NCBI GenBank assembly: GCA_023630585.1
Contig: CM042565.1
Span: 7,499,513-7,563,512, forward strand
Origin: Cranoglanis bouderius
Lineage: Eukaryota; Chordata; Actinopteri; Siluriformes; Cranoglanididae
Length of the DNA stretch: 64,000 nt
Reading direction: 5' to 3'
This document shows positions 1-10,650 of the stretch, in pieces (within the stretch, counting starts at the first letter, position 1; every line of letters starts with the position of its first letter). The notes below the pieces were generated by a model, which was given only the letters and a program-made list of their open reading frames with translations, did no database searches and was not told the origin of the DNA. The position numbers were made by a program, and so were the translations under genes.

Positions 1-1288
1 AACTCAAAACACCTGCAAAGGTTTCCTGAGCCTTCAAAATGGTCTCTCAGTTTGGTTCACTAGGTAAGCCACAAACATTCATTGCCAAAGAAGCTGGCTG
101 TTCACAGAATGCTGTATCCAAGCATGTTAACAGAAAGTTGAGTGGAAGGAAAAAGTGTGGAAGAAAAAGATGCACAACCAACCGAGAGAACCGCAGCCTT
201 ATGAGGATTGTCAAGCAAAATCGACTCAAGAATTTGAGTGAACTTCACAAGGAATGGACTGAGGCTGGGGTCAAGGCATCAAGAGCCACCACACACAGAC
301 GTGTCAAGGAATTTGGCTACAGTTGTCGTATTCCTCTTGTTAAGCCACTCCTGAACCACAGACAACGTCAGAGGCATCTTACCTGGGCTAAGGAGAAGAA
401 GAACTGGACTGTTGCCCAGTGGTCCAAAGTCCTCTTTTCAGATGAGAGCAAGTTTTGTATTTCATTTGGAAACCAAGGTCCTAGAGTCTGGAGGAAGTGT
501 GGAGAAGCTCATAGCCCAAGTTGCTTAAAGTCCAGTGTTAAGTTTCCACAGTCTGTGATGATTTGGGGTGCAATGTCATCTGCTGGTGTTGGTCCATTGT
601 GTTTTTTGAAAACCAAAGTCACTGCACCCGTTTACCAAGAAATTTTGGGGCACTTCATGCTTCCTTCAGCTGACCAGCATTTTGAAGATGCTGATTTCAT
701 TTTCCAGCAGGATTTGGCACCTGCCCACACTGCCAAAAGCACCAAAAGTTGGTTAAATGATCATGGTGTTGGTGTGCTTGACTGGCCAGCAAACTCACCA
801 CACCTGAACCACATAGAGAATCTATGGGGTATTGTCAAGAGGAAAATGAGAAACGATGGACCAAAAAATGCAGATGAGATGAAGGCCACTGTCAAAGAAA
901 CCTGGGCTTCCATACCACCTCAGCAGTGCCACAAACTGATCACCTCCATGCCACGCCGAATTGAGGCAGTAATTAAAGCAAAAGGAGCGCCTACCAAGTA
1001 TTGAGTACATGTACAGTAAATGAACATACTTTCCAGAAGGCCAACAATTCACTAAAAATGTTTTTTTTTATTGGTCTTATGAAGTATTCTAATTTGTTGA
1101 GATAGTGAATTGGTGGGTTTTTGTTAAATGTGAGCCAAAATCATCACAATTAAAAGAACCAAAGACTTAAACTACTTCAGTCTGTGTGCATTGAATTTAT
1201 TTAATACACGAGTTTCACAATTTGAGTTGAATTACTGAAATAAATGAACTTTTCCATGACATTCTAATTTATTGAGATGCACCTGTAA
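1..1288 (+). mobile_element. Tc1/mariner element, left end cut by window
   Basis: A plus-oriented Tc1-type transposon whose left terminal repeat lies outside the window. The right terminal repeat ends at about 1288 with GAGATGCACCTG followed by TA, the usual Tc1 target dinucleotide. It lies in prkaa1 intron 2. A 163-bp internally deleted relative with the same kind of termini is at 39482-39644. The transposase is annotated separately. Confidence 0.85.
39..1004 (+). CDS. Tc1-like transposase, apparently intact (321 aa)
   Basis: A DD34E-type transposase that would cut and paste its own element by binding the terminal repeats. The N-terminal third has a helix-turn-helix region (around SQNAVSKHV). 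The catalytic domain shows FSDESKF with the first Asp, FQQDLAPAHT with the second Asp, and NHIENLWG with the Glu. The C-terminus KGAPTKY is the family's usual ending. At 321 aa it is only slightly shorter than typical Tc1 transposases (about 340), and no frameshift or internal stop is present. The start chosen is the first Met. The canonical SPDLNPIEN motif reads SPHLNHIEN, so activity is uncertain although the catalytic residues remain. It lies in an intron of prkaa1 on the opposite strand. Confidence 0.85.
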   Translation: MVSQFGSLGKPQTFIAKEAGCSQNAVSKHVNRKLSGRKKCGRKRCTTNRENRSLMRIVKQNRLKNLSELHKEWTEAGVKASRATTHRRVKEFGYSCRIPLVKPLLNHRQRQRHLTWAKEKKNWTVAQWSKVLFSDESKFCISFGNQGPRVWRKCGEAHSPSCLKSSVKFPQSVMIWGAMSSAGVGPLCFLKTKVTAPVYQEILGHFMLPSADQHFEDADFIFQQDLAPAHTAKSTKSWLNDHGVGVLDWPANSPHLNHIENLWGIVKRKMRNDGPKNADEMKATVKETWASIPPQQCHKLITSMPRRIEAVIKAKGAPTKY

Positions 1289-1403
1289 TACACAGACAAG
1301 GACATGACAATGATACATATGAAAACAATTTAGATCAAATTAAAATATTACCGATCTATCTAAACTTTACTGAGCATTGGACAGAACTGCCACTGGTACT
1401 TAC

Positions 1404-4400
1404 AGTTTAATTATGTGTGGGTGTCTGAAGAGCTTGAGGTTCTGAATCTCACGGCGAATCTTGCCCACTACATCCAGACTGCGGATCTTCTGCCTGTTCA
1501 GGATCTTCACAGCTACCTGGTGCTTGGTCAGTTCATGCTGGCCCACTACAAGGAAACACACAGATTGCTTAAACATTTCATTTAAAGACATATTTAACAA
1601 TAAGGTAATAAAACAAATGTGAGAAACGCTGGACAAATGTATTCATATCTTGCAAACCATAAAAGGTGAAAACTGTTTTGCTTTCTTCAACAGGGAACAT
1701 CACAAGGAGGCAACAGGCACATCATTCTGAAGTCATTTTTAATCACATGCAACAGATTCTTCATCACACTTCTATTTTAACAAGCTTTTCAATCCACGCT
1801 GATGCCTGCTGCACTTACTGCTCTTTTTTCTGCCACCAGCATAAACTTGGTAGAGATACATTCATATACCACCCTTGCATTTTCTATAAGCTGTGAGTTT
1901 TATTTAAAATCATAATTTGTACACCAAAAAAACACACTTTTTTTGTTTGTGATCACAAAAAAAAAATTCTTCAGTTTATTTTATTTATCAGTTTCCTTTT
2001 ATTGATACAGTTTTATTTATTTACCCACAGTAATAAATGTATTGCTTATGACTTCCATTTCTTCTACATATGGTATACTATAAGGCCAAAAGTTTGTGGA
2101 CACCTGACCATCACACCCATATGTGCTTGTTGAAAATCCCATTCCAAATTTAGTCCCCCTTTGCTGTTATAATAACCTCCAGTCTTCTGGAAAGACTTTC
2201 CACTAGATGTTGGAGCATACCTGTGGGGATTTGTGCTCATTCAGCCACAAGGGCATTAGTGAGGTCAGGCACTAATGTCAGGCAAGGAGACCTGGGGTGC
2301 ATTCAGCATTCCAATTAATCCCAAAGGTGTTCAGTGGTTAAAGTCCGGACTCTCTGGAGGCCACTCAAGTTCTTCCAGTCCCACCTTGGCAAACCACATC
2401 TCCCTTTGTGCACAGAGGCATTGTCATGTTGGAACAGCTTTGAGCCTCTTCGTTCCAGTGAAGGGAAATTGTAATACTACAACATACAAAGGCATCCTAT
2501 ATAACGGTGTGTTTCCAACTTTGTGGCAACGGTTTGGGAAAGAACCACATATGGGTGTGATGGTCAGGTGCCCACATACCTTTGGCCATAAAGTGTGCAT
2601 TAATCATTGTAGAACCTATATAGTGCAGCATGTGCTTAAAGCTTTAAAGCTTAAAGCTAAGATTCAGCATGAGAAAAAGAATGAATAATAATTGATTAAC
2701 TAGAAAACTGATTGAACAATGTTAAAATATATGAAAATAAAGTGTGCCATTAACAACATACTAGCATTCAGACCCCCTCTTCCCCACATGAAGGGTCTTT
2801 TAACCAAAAAGTTTAGCAAAAGAGTGGTTTCAGTGTTTCAGACTTATGTTAGACAACTAAAAGTATCTTTAACATTCAACAGGCAGACAGGAAGTGCCAT
2901 TGTTTCACAACTAGGCATGTGGCAACAGCCAGTTAGACAATATACAGTCATTTTCAGCACACACCACACTGGTGTCATGGTTGCTTAAATACATAATCCC
3001 TACCACTGCATTCTTTGGGAAAATGCTGCAATTAAATTCTGCATTCCATGTACTTTGTATCTGTAATACAGACAGGTCAACGGAAAAGATGGACGAACAA
3101 AAAGAGAGCAAAGAATGAAAGTGCCGATTTGTTGATCTGAGCAAGATTCAGGTAACACATTAACTTGGCAGCCAGTCAAGCACAGTGGAGTGGCTCATCG
3201 ACTCGGGTAAATGGCCTCCAGTCTGCTCAACCTATTCCACAGCAGAACCACTGCTAAATTTTTAGGCAAATATACTTTTCGGACACTGAAATTATATTCC
3301 GAAAGTTGGCACACACACACACACACACGGAACTGTAGACAACTAACGATCCTGTATGTTCGGCTAGAAAAATTCTACACTAAAATACTACTAAAATACA
3401 CCCAGCTGAAGGAGATCTTCATTTATCAGCATGAGAAAGCAAAAATTAGTATGTTTGCACAAGCATTTGTGAATATAAAGGGCTCGTTGGGTAAACAAAG
3501 CCTCATTCACAAATTCGCATATATAAAGTAGCATCTACAAACACATGACCCAATTTATAGTGACGGATGCTTTACTGATTTTGAAGGTCTTTTCTATTAA
3601 AACAGATACATCAGTCAGATACATACAGGATTTTGCAGTTTTTTTTGTGATTGTTGCGGCCAAAAATGCTTGAATGTGCTGTCGCTTTTTTGTGGAAAAC
3701 TACTTTAACTGGCAAAACTGCAACTGTACAACATTGATTTGCACGGTCCTTCGCAGTGATGTCTGTTGGTAAATGAGACCTTTTAGCTGTACTCATGTTT
3801 GACGCATGTGAATTGGAAAGGGCTTTGGCTGAATGCACGTTGTGATGATGTCACATGACACATCTTGGCCCAAATCTGCTGTAATTTTGAACAATTGCAA
3901 GCTCCTGTGAATATTGCGGAGTTCCCTTGATTTTGTGGTAATTTTCTGTTATCGCAAAATTGGTAAACCCTGGAGGGACTGATTTATGAAATGAAGATCC
4001 ATAGGCTGTGTGCTGACCTGAATTCAGTTGCCCCTTTTAAAAGGTTCATGTCACAAATGCCGACATTAGGGAAACACTAATGGTCACGATAAAAACAAAA
4101 GAAAATTTAAAAATCAGTAAGGAAATGAAGGAACAAATTGATCAAAAATTTGTATTTTAAAATTCAGTCAAGCGATGATTTGTTCTAATTAGAGCTGCAA
4201 CAACTAATCAATAAAATCGATAATAAACAAAAAATGAACTATGAAAATGGTTGTCAATGAATATCATTATCAATTAGTTGGTCTGCACGCAGCACGGGGT
4301 ACATTTACTCACTGCGTTACTTCTGTTCCAAAAACACATATCAGAAAGTACACGCCAAAGTTGTCCCAAATGATGTACCTACTCTATGTACTCTACCAGC

Positions 4401-6504
4401 TTGTGTATGAATTTTAGGGCAGGGGAGCATTTTATATTACATGCCGCAAAGAAGATTGTAACCTGTATGCAAACTTTACAAAGCGGAGCTTGTGTGGCAC
4501 AGAAGCATGACAGTGATGCACGAGCACAAACTTATGTTTATATCCAAAATGCTCCCCTGTGTGCAAGGGGTTGGGGAAACTGGTGCGAGTTGCTTAAAAA
4601 GTTTAGTTCAATTCAAGTTTATTGTCATTATATGCTGTATTTGTGTGCTTGCAGTGTAATTTCTGTTGTTCACTAGAACAGGCGCGATCTACGTGTAACG
4701 ATCTATGTGTAGCCGTGGCGATAAACAGTGTAGCGCAAGTAAGATCTGTAACGTCATCTTAAAATGGTATGATCAAAGTAAACATAGGTAAAACAATATG
4801 CCTAAAGGTAGTGAGTAAGAGAAACCATAAGGTGCTGTGAAAGTGAGATTTTATTATTAATTTAGGACTGTAGTTTAATTATCAGTGCTTTTTTGTGCAT
4901 CCATAAAAAAATAACGCATAAATACTTAAATATTATAAATATCGAAGTTTATGTTTGTAACACTCAGTTTGTGGATTTTATTTTAAGTAAATGAAAAAAA
5001 ATGGTACTGGAAGTTTGGGGTTTTGAACATCTGATTAATCGAAGAAGAAGAAGAAGAAGAAGAAGGGAAAAAAAATTCGCCGATTAATCGATTATGAAAA
5101 TAATCGTCAGTTGCAGCCGTAGTTCTAATCCTGGTGTTGGCCAGAAGCTGTGGACTTAGTCAGACTTTAGTCAGTCAGTACTTAGTCAGATTTTAAATAT
5201 TTTCCAATATAATTTACTGAAATATTTTATTCTGTGAACACATTCGAAGCTGACTGACAACACAGACATCGAGTGTGAACCGAAGACATGAATTGTCCTA
5301 AAGCATGTCGCCAGTACACCACACAGCACCACTGTTTCAACTATCTGATCAGCACCAAACACTGATCAGGATCCTTTTTGATCTGAAAACTGGGATCAGT
5401 GCTTATCTGTCTGCTGCACTTGTTGGAAATAAATTACTTTTATCATAGAAGTATTTTGCAACAAATAAATTGAGCTTAGAGTTCACTTTTAATGTGAAAT
5501 GAACGTGTGCTTTTATTTAATGATGAAAATTATGTTGAGAATTATTATAATTTCCTGCTCAGCTTCGTATCAGCTCAATCAGAGCTCACTGCCGGGGCCT
5601 GCAAATGCGAGTCAACATTAAAAAACAAAAAACACACAGCAACAACCATGACCACTTTTTTCCTCCCCCGTGGGTTGCAGGACAGTTCTTCAGTGTATTC
5701 GTGGCTAGTTATAAGGTTTGATATTAATACAAATACTATTTCTTGTGGTAACGTTTGCTAATTTGCCTAACAGACGCGACCACTAGCACAGCCGACACTC
5801 ATTAACTTTAACGGTTTGATAGCTAGAAACTTGCAACTTTACGTTACAGTCATAAACACACTATACGTGTAAAATAATAAATAGTAACTAATACGTTTGC
5901 AAGATCCCAGTTGGCTATGCTGACATAAAATACATCAGTGCTGTTCTGAGTCATGACCAAGCTGACGAGATCAAAACATACGCACTCCGCGGTTCAGCTA
6001 GCAAACTGAGATAAATGCAGGTTACAACCGTTTCAGAATCCACTGGTAGCTCGCTAGCTTTATTAGCCCGCACCTAGCTGTAACCGCACCGAGGCAACAC
6101 CTTAACTGAAGCCAGTGGCAACGATGCAAGTTCAATTCAAATGTGATAGGGTAGCCTTGTATTTTTGCACAGAATTCTAGAAATGTGAAATTAACCAGAC
6201 CCTAATGAATGTGTATTAAGAACTATGTGGACTTCCAACAAAGTTAGCTACACAGCTATCTACTTAATATACTACCTATTAAGCAATAAACGCCTTCGCT
6301 ACATTGCTAATTCGTTAGCTAGTATAGTAGCTTAAGTAGCACTCAGTGTTTGATCAAGCCGAACGGTACAAGTAAAACTCATGCACATCATTTATAATAG
6401 GAATTACCTTTAACTTTCCCAAATGTCCCCACTCCTAGCGTGTCTCCGAGAATGTAATGTCCAATTTTCACTCTGCCTTCATGTTTATGTTTATCCGTCG
6501 CCAT
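1404..6504 (-). CDS. prkaa1: AMP-activated protein kinase catalytic subunit alpha-1, first two coding exons (partial)
   Basis: AMPK alpha is the Ser/Thr kinase subunit of the cellular energy sensor. Exon 1 coding is 6408-6504: ATG at 6504, 32 codons plus one base, donor GTAATT. It encodes MATDKHKHEGRVKIGHYILG and then the glycine-rich loop GDTLGVGTFGKVK. Exon 2 is 1404-1545 (acceptor TTGTAG, donor GTAAGT). It encodes the VAVKILNRQ strand with the ATP-binding Lys and continues through REIQNLKLFRHPHIIK. Phases join correctly (G|TG = Val). KHEL-like spacing and KIRREIQ favour alpha-1; alpha-2 has KIKREIQ. Exon 3 onward lies left of base 1. Intron 1 is about 4.9 kb and holds a Tc1 remnant, a dispersed repeat and a hAT element with target duplication. 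Confidence 0.9.
2080..2606 (-). mobile_element. Tc1/mariner remnant, decayed
   Basis: The ends are inverted copies of each other: GACCATCACACCCATATG near 2107 and ATGGGTGTGATGGTCAGG near 2550. Read on the minus strand, the interior still resembles a transposase C-terminal region (LNDALVAEWAQIPTG-like, then a LVESLP motif), with stops. A second copy of the same family lies at 22716-23240. It sits in prkaa1 intron 1. Confidence 0.7.
2607..3610. other. Intronic stretch with no recognised gene
   Basis: Part of prkaa1 intron 1. Apart from a short CA microsatellite at about 3310-3328, I see no coding exon, RNA gene or repeat that I can name. The open frames here lack splice context and family motifs. 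Confidence 0.5.
3611..3985 (-). repeat. Dispersed repeat, copy 1 of an inverted pair
   Basis: Read on the minus strand, this matches the plus strand of 30835-31200. Shared blocks include AAAATCAAGG, GCAGATTTGGGCCAAGA, CATGAGTACAGCTAAAAGG and TTTTTGGCCGCAACAATCAC. A short frame, STAKRSHLPTDITAKD-like, is partly preserved in both copies and may be a decayed transposase piece; I cannot assign a family. The two copies lie 27 kb apart in opposite orientation, in prkaa1 and kyat1 introns. Confidence 0.7.
4190..5121. mobile_element. hAT-type non-autonomous element with 8-bp target duplication
   Basis: The element starts TAGAGCTGCAAC and ends GTTGCAGCCGTA, giving terminal inverted repeats. It is flanked on both sides by the identical 8-mer GTTCTAAT (4182-4189 and 5122-5129), the duplication length of hAT transposons. 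Both subterminal regions are rich in ATTAATCGAT-like palindromes (4203-4260 and 5070-5105). A GAA triplet run lies at 5041-5064. The 932-bp interior has no recognisable transposase, so it is probably a non-autonomous copy. It lies in prkaa1 intron 1. Confidence 0.88.
5130..6407. other. Intronic stretch with no recognised gene
   Basis: The rest of prkaa1 intron 1 up to the exon 1 donor at 6407. I find no exon, RNA gene or clear repeat boundary here. Confidence 0.5.
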
Positions 6505-7180
6505 CTTCCCACTTACGAGCCCTACCTGAGGCGGCGGGCGCAGTGCTGGAGACCGATCGCGAGAGACACACAGCAAGCACACCGCTTGTATCCCAATCCT
6601 TTCATTTTACACATGTACGCCCTCGTACGCGCGCACACATTACAGTCTAGGCTTTCGTTACGTCACCAAAGTGCAGTCCTGAAGGCGGACCTTAGGGTAT
6701 AGAGGTTAGAATTGGGACAGGGCCTTAACTCGTCTTATTTCCGGGTACGCATAAAAGTCCCCAGAAAAAATAAAACCTCTTAATGAAAAAGATTAGTGCT
6801 CATTTCTCGCGTCTTAGCTCCACCCTCTGAGGAAGCGAGTAGAAGACTCAAGGAAATGAAACGGGGACAGGAAGAGTGAGGGGTGCGTCCCAAAACTATT
6901 TCCATGTATGAATTCATTCTCTGTCCACCATAAAGTTTGTTTCAGGATTATCGTGTGCACAAGTAGAGTGTGCAGTATGTAGTGAAATTCTTACTTGCGT
7001 GTTCTCCCTCAACAGCATTACAAACAACACAAATACACATTATCTACATATTAGTCACATATTAAATGGTTACAGTCGTGTGAGTGGTTTAAAGTGTCAA
7101 GTTTGTATAGAATTACAATAGAGTGCAAAGTTCTTATGTGGCTAGAAGGCAGTAATAAAATGATGAAGGAAGGACATTTG
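6505..7180 (-). promoter_or_regulatory. prkaa1: prkaa1 5' UTR and presumptive promoter region
   Basis: Sequence directly upstream of the prkaa1 start codon. It is locally CpG-rich (GGCGGCGGGCG near 6530, CGTACGCGCGCAC near 6630, TTCCGGGTACGC near 6740) in otherwise AT-rich DNA, as expected for a housekeeping promoter. No TATA box is evident at a convincing distance. The transcription start cannot be fixed from sequence alone. Confidence 0.45.
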
Positions 7181-7189
7181 TCCAAAACG

Positions 7190-7685
7190 TCCTGTTTTGC
7201 CAGAAATTTTGTTTGCTTCAGTTTTTCAACTGCTGTTGTTTTTTTTTCTTGGCCGACCTGTTCCATGTCTGGTTGTTAGTACACCAGTGGTTTCTCTTTT
7301 TTTTTCCATTGTTGTACTGGCTATGCCCAATGCTTTTGCAATGGCTTTGATCGCTCTTCCCGTTTTTCTCAGCTTCAAAATAGCTTGCTTTTCTCTCATG
7401 GTCTTCATGTTGGTTTATCCCTTTTAACAACAAATGCAGTCTTCACAGGCAAAACCAGGGATCAAACTAAGAGTAGACATTCAGAGTTATTAATTATTTA
7501 TCAATCTAACAGGATACACAGCTCTAACACAGCTAGATGTAAATTTCAGGAAATGAAAGCTGAAATTCTAATCTATCATCTCATATTCATCTTTTGATAT
7601 CAAACCCAACTCAAACACAAATGTCTTTGGTGTATAGCAAAAACAAAAGAATTGGCCTAACTGTTCCAATACTTTCACAGGTGTA
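7190..7685 (-). mobile_element. Tc1 remnant encoding a transposase N-terminus
   Basis: The minus strand, 7226-7408, encodes MKTMREKQAILKLRKTGRAI followed by a helix-turn-helix (IAKALGIASTTM) and GRPRK. This is the DNA-binding half of a Tc1 transposase. The outer terminal repeat, TTCCAATACTTTCACAGG, abuts an ATGT microsatellite at 7681. The catalytic half is missing. It is related to the element at 38803-40424, which shares the same terminal and N-terminal sequence. Confidence 0.75.
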
Positions 7686-7725
7686 TGTATGTATGTATGT
7701 ATGTATGTATGTATGTATGTATGTA
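7681..7725. repeat. (ATGT)n microsatellite
   Basis: About eleven GTAT/ATGT units run between the end of one Tc1 remnant and the start of the next, ending exactly at the TA target of the 7726 element. Confidence 0.9.
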
Positions 7726-10096
7726 CAGTGCTGTGAAAAAATATTTTCCCCATCCCGATTTCTTCTGTTTCTGTGTATGTCTCATACTAAATAGTTTTAG
7801 ATCTCCAATCGAAATACAACATAAAACAAAGGCAGCCTGAGTAAACACACAATACAGTTTTACAGCTCAGTCTTTCACTTACTTCTAGGACTAGGAGTTA
7901 CTCCTATGCTTTGGATCATTGTCTTGCTGCATAATCCAGTTGCACTTGAGTTACAACTTACGGACTGAAGACCAGACATTCTCCTTTAGGAATTTTCTGG
8001 TAGAGAGCAGAATTCGTGTTTCCCTCAATTATTGCAAGTTGCCCAGGCCCTGAAGCAGCAAAGCATCCCCACACCATCACACTGCCACCTGTTCTTTTTG
8101 TGCAATTCTGTGTTTGGTTTACGCCAGATGTAACGGGACCCCTGTCTTCCAAACAGTTCCACTTTCGATTCATCATTCCACAGAACATTCTCCCAAAAGG
8201 TTTGAGGATCATCAATGTGTGTTTTGGCAAAATTCAGATGAGCCTTAATGTTCTTCTGGGTTAGCAGTGGTTTTCACCTCGCCACTCTTCCATGGATGCC
8301 ATTTTTGCCCAGTGTCTTTCTTATAGTGGAGTCATGAACAGTGACTTTTATTGATGCAGGAGAGGCCTGTAGGTCCTTTGATGTTGTCCTTGGCTCTTTT
8401 GTGACTTTCTTGATGAGTGGTTGCTGTGCTCTTGGAGGAATTTTGGAAGGTCGGACACTTCTGGGAAGGTTCACTACTGTGCCAAAGTTTTCCATTTGGA
8501 GATAATGGCTCTCACTGTGGTCCTTTGGCGTCCAAGAGCCTTTGAAATAGCTTTGTAACCCTTCCCAGACTGATGTATTATAGTCACCTTCTTCCTCATC
8601 ATTTCTGGAATTTCTTTAAATTTTGGCCTAGTGTGTTACTGGGTAAGACCTTTTAACCAACTTCATGCTGTTGAAAAAGTTCTATTTAAGTGTTGATTTG
8701 ATTGAACAGGGTTTGCAGTAATCAGGCCTGGTTGCATCTACTCCAGCTGAACCCCATTATGAATGCAGTTTCATAGATTTGGGGAGTTAGTAACTACGGG
8801 GGCAAATAGATTTTCACACAGGCCCAGTTGGTATTGGATAACTTTTTTGCTTCAACAAATAACATTTTCGTTTAAAAACTGTATTTTGTGTTTACTCAGG
8901 TTGCCTTTTGTAACAATTTAAAGTCGGGCAAGGAGGAGGCGGGAACCGGCTGATCGTAAACCTAAAGTTTAATAATCAACGAAACTGAAACCAAACATAA
9001 AACACACAAACTGAACACAAAATGCACGTGCGTGCGTCTCTCTCTCTCTCTCTCTCTCTCTCCCTCTCCGGCGCTTCCAGCCGCTCCTTTATCTCTCTCT
9101 CCTGCCAGGTGTGTGTCCTCACAGCCTGGACACGCCCTCCTCCTCGCCACATGCCTCCGCCGCCAGATTCAGAGTGACGTACACCCCGTCCCACCCTTTC
9201 GGGAGGGCGGTACAGCCACTCAACCTGCGAGTGAGAGGAGAGACGAGGAGGAGGAAGAGGGGAGAGAGAAGAAGCAAGCTGGAGAGCAAGCCAGAGAGAA
9301 AGAGAGGAGAGAGAGAGGAAAAAACACTCCGGTCCCCAGATACGCTGTCATCCGGTTCTCAGCCAGCTGGGAAGCGATCCCCCACGACGCCGGGCGATGG
9401 CACTGGACTTCCGAGCGGGCGGCTGCGGCTCCTCTCCTACGGACGGCTGCGGCTCCTCCCCTTTCCAGGCGGACGGCAGCCACATCTCTGCTTCCCCGGC
9501 GGAAGTCAGGCTCCTCCCCTTTTGCAGGCGGACAGCAGCCACATCTCTGCTTCCCCGGCGGACAGCAGCGGGTCCTCCATCTCCTGGCGGACAGCAACTG
9601 CTCCTCCCCTTTCAGGCGGACGGCAGCGGTTCCTCCGCATCCCGGCAGAAGGCAGCGACTCCTCCGTCCTCCTCGGCAATCGCTCCAGCACCACCGCCTC
9701 CTCGGTGTCGCGGTCCTCCCACAGTGGTGAGAGCTTTCTCACAGCGCGTCCCTCCTCCTTCCCAGGTTTCGGCACCAGTGTAACAATTTAAAGTCGGGCA
9801 AGGAGGAGTCGGGAACCGGCTGATCGTAAACATAAAGTTTAATAGTAAACGAAACTGAAACCAAACATAAAACACACAAACTGAACACAAAATGCACGTG
9901 CGTCTCTCTCTCCCACTGATTAGACAGATCAGTGCCAGGTGTGCGTCCTCACAGCCTGGCCACGCCCTCCTCCTCGCCACACCTTTGTTTTATCTTAGTT
10001 TTTTTTTTTTTTTTTAATTTCTGAAACAATTTAATATGACATATACACAAAAACAGAAGAAATCAGGATGGGGACAAATACTTTTTCACAGCACTG
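7726..10096 (-). mobile_element. Tc1 deletion derivative interrupted by an LTR-type mini-element
   Basis: Left end CAGTGCTGTGAAAAA after TA at 7724-7725; right end TTTTTCACAGCACTG before TA at 10097-10098. The transposase is on the minus strand. Recognisable pieces are 8274-8495 (PRTTSKDLQASPASIKVTVH, HTH/linker region) and 7958-8230 (catalytic region with GGSVMVWGCFAASGPGQLA). The C-terminal catalytic part is absent, joined directly to the left terminal repeat at about 7885. The same junction is seen in the copy at 34870. The LTR-type element at 8909-9981 is inserted in it. A pseudogene. Confidence 0.85.
8909..9981 (-). mobile_element. Terminal-repeat retrotransposon in miniature (TRIM-like) with 5-bp target duplication
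   Basis: Direct terminal repeats at 8909-9151 and 9779-9981 both begin TGTAACAATTTAAAG and end CTCCTCGCCACA (TG...CA). The flanks are CCTTT at 8904-8908 and CCTTT at 9982-9986. On the minus strand, a primer-binding-like TGGTGCCGAAACC lies one base after the LTR at 9779, so the element runs right to left. The 627-bp interior is GC-rich with imperfect repeats of about 33-36 bp carrying CGGACGGCAGC/CTCCTCCCC blocks (9410-9690). It has no gag or pol motif. The long open frames here are by-products of base composition. The left LTR carries a CT run (9038-9062). A rearranged relative is at 42784-43819. Confidence 0.8.
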
Positions 10097-10119
10097 TATG
10101 CGTGCACACATTACACACA

Positions 10120-10650
10120 CATGTACAGATGAGTTTATATACATCAAGGCTAAATATCTTACATAATAGGCTAAGATTTCATGTTACCATACCATACAAG
10201 TCAAGTAGGGCCTCTACTTTATTAAATACACATTTATTTCAGCTTTAATTCACTATATCAGAATTCCAGTGGGTCAGAAGTTTACAAACACCAAGTTGAC
10301 TGGCTCTTTATGTACGGAAGATTCCAGAAATTGATGTAATGACTTTTAGAAGCTTCGGGTTGGCCAGTTGTCATAATTAGGAGTTAATAGGGACTGTACC
10401 TGTAACTGCATTTAGAACCAAGTCTCCTCAAGAGTTTGATTCAAGTTAAGCAATTAAACGGCAATGCCACAAGGCACAAGGCAATGACGCTTAGCTATTA
10501 TTTTGAAATGACCTCTTATACAAATAAAGTAGATGCCCTAAATGACTTAACACAGGAAATGTATGGTAACATGAAAGGTGTAAAGTTGTGAAAAAATTGA
10601 GTTTGAATGTCTTTAGCCTAGGCGTATGTAAATGTTTGGCCTCAACTGTA
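10120..10650. mobile_element. Sleeping Beauty-type Tc1 remnant
   Basis: Contains AATTCCAGTGGGTCAGAAGT followed by TTTACAAACAC at about 10262. This resembles the inner direct repeat of salmonid-type (Sleeping Beauty) elements. The right end is GTATGTAAATGTTTGGCCTC then AACTG before TA (about 10650). The interior between the inverted ends is short and encodes no transposase, so it is a non-autonomous deletion copy. Confidence 0.75.

Noticed and set aside
9032..9791. Three overlapping long open frames (up to 232 aa) on both strands
   Set aside because: They lie in the GC-rich interior and LTRs of the TRIM-like element, overlap in several frames on both strands and show only low-complexity Ser/Pro/Arg runs. 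No gag or pol motif is present.
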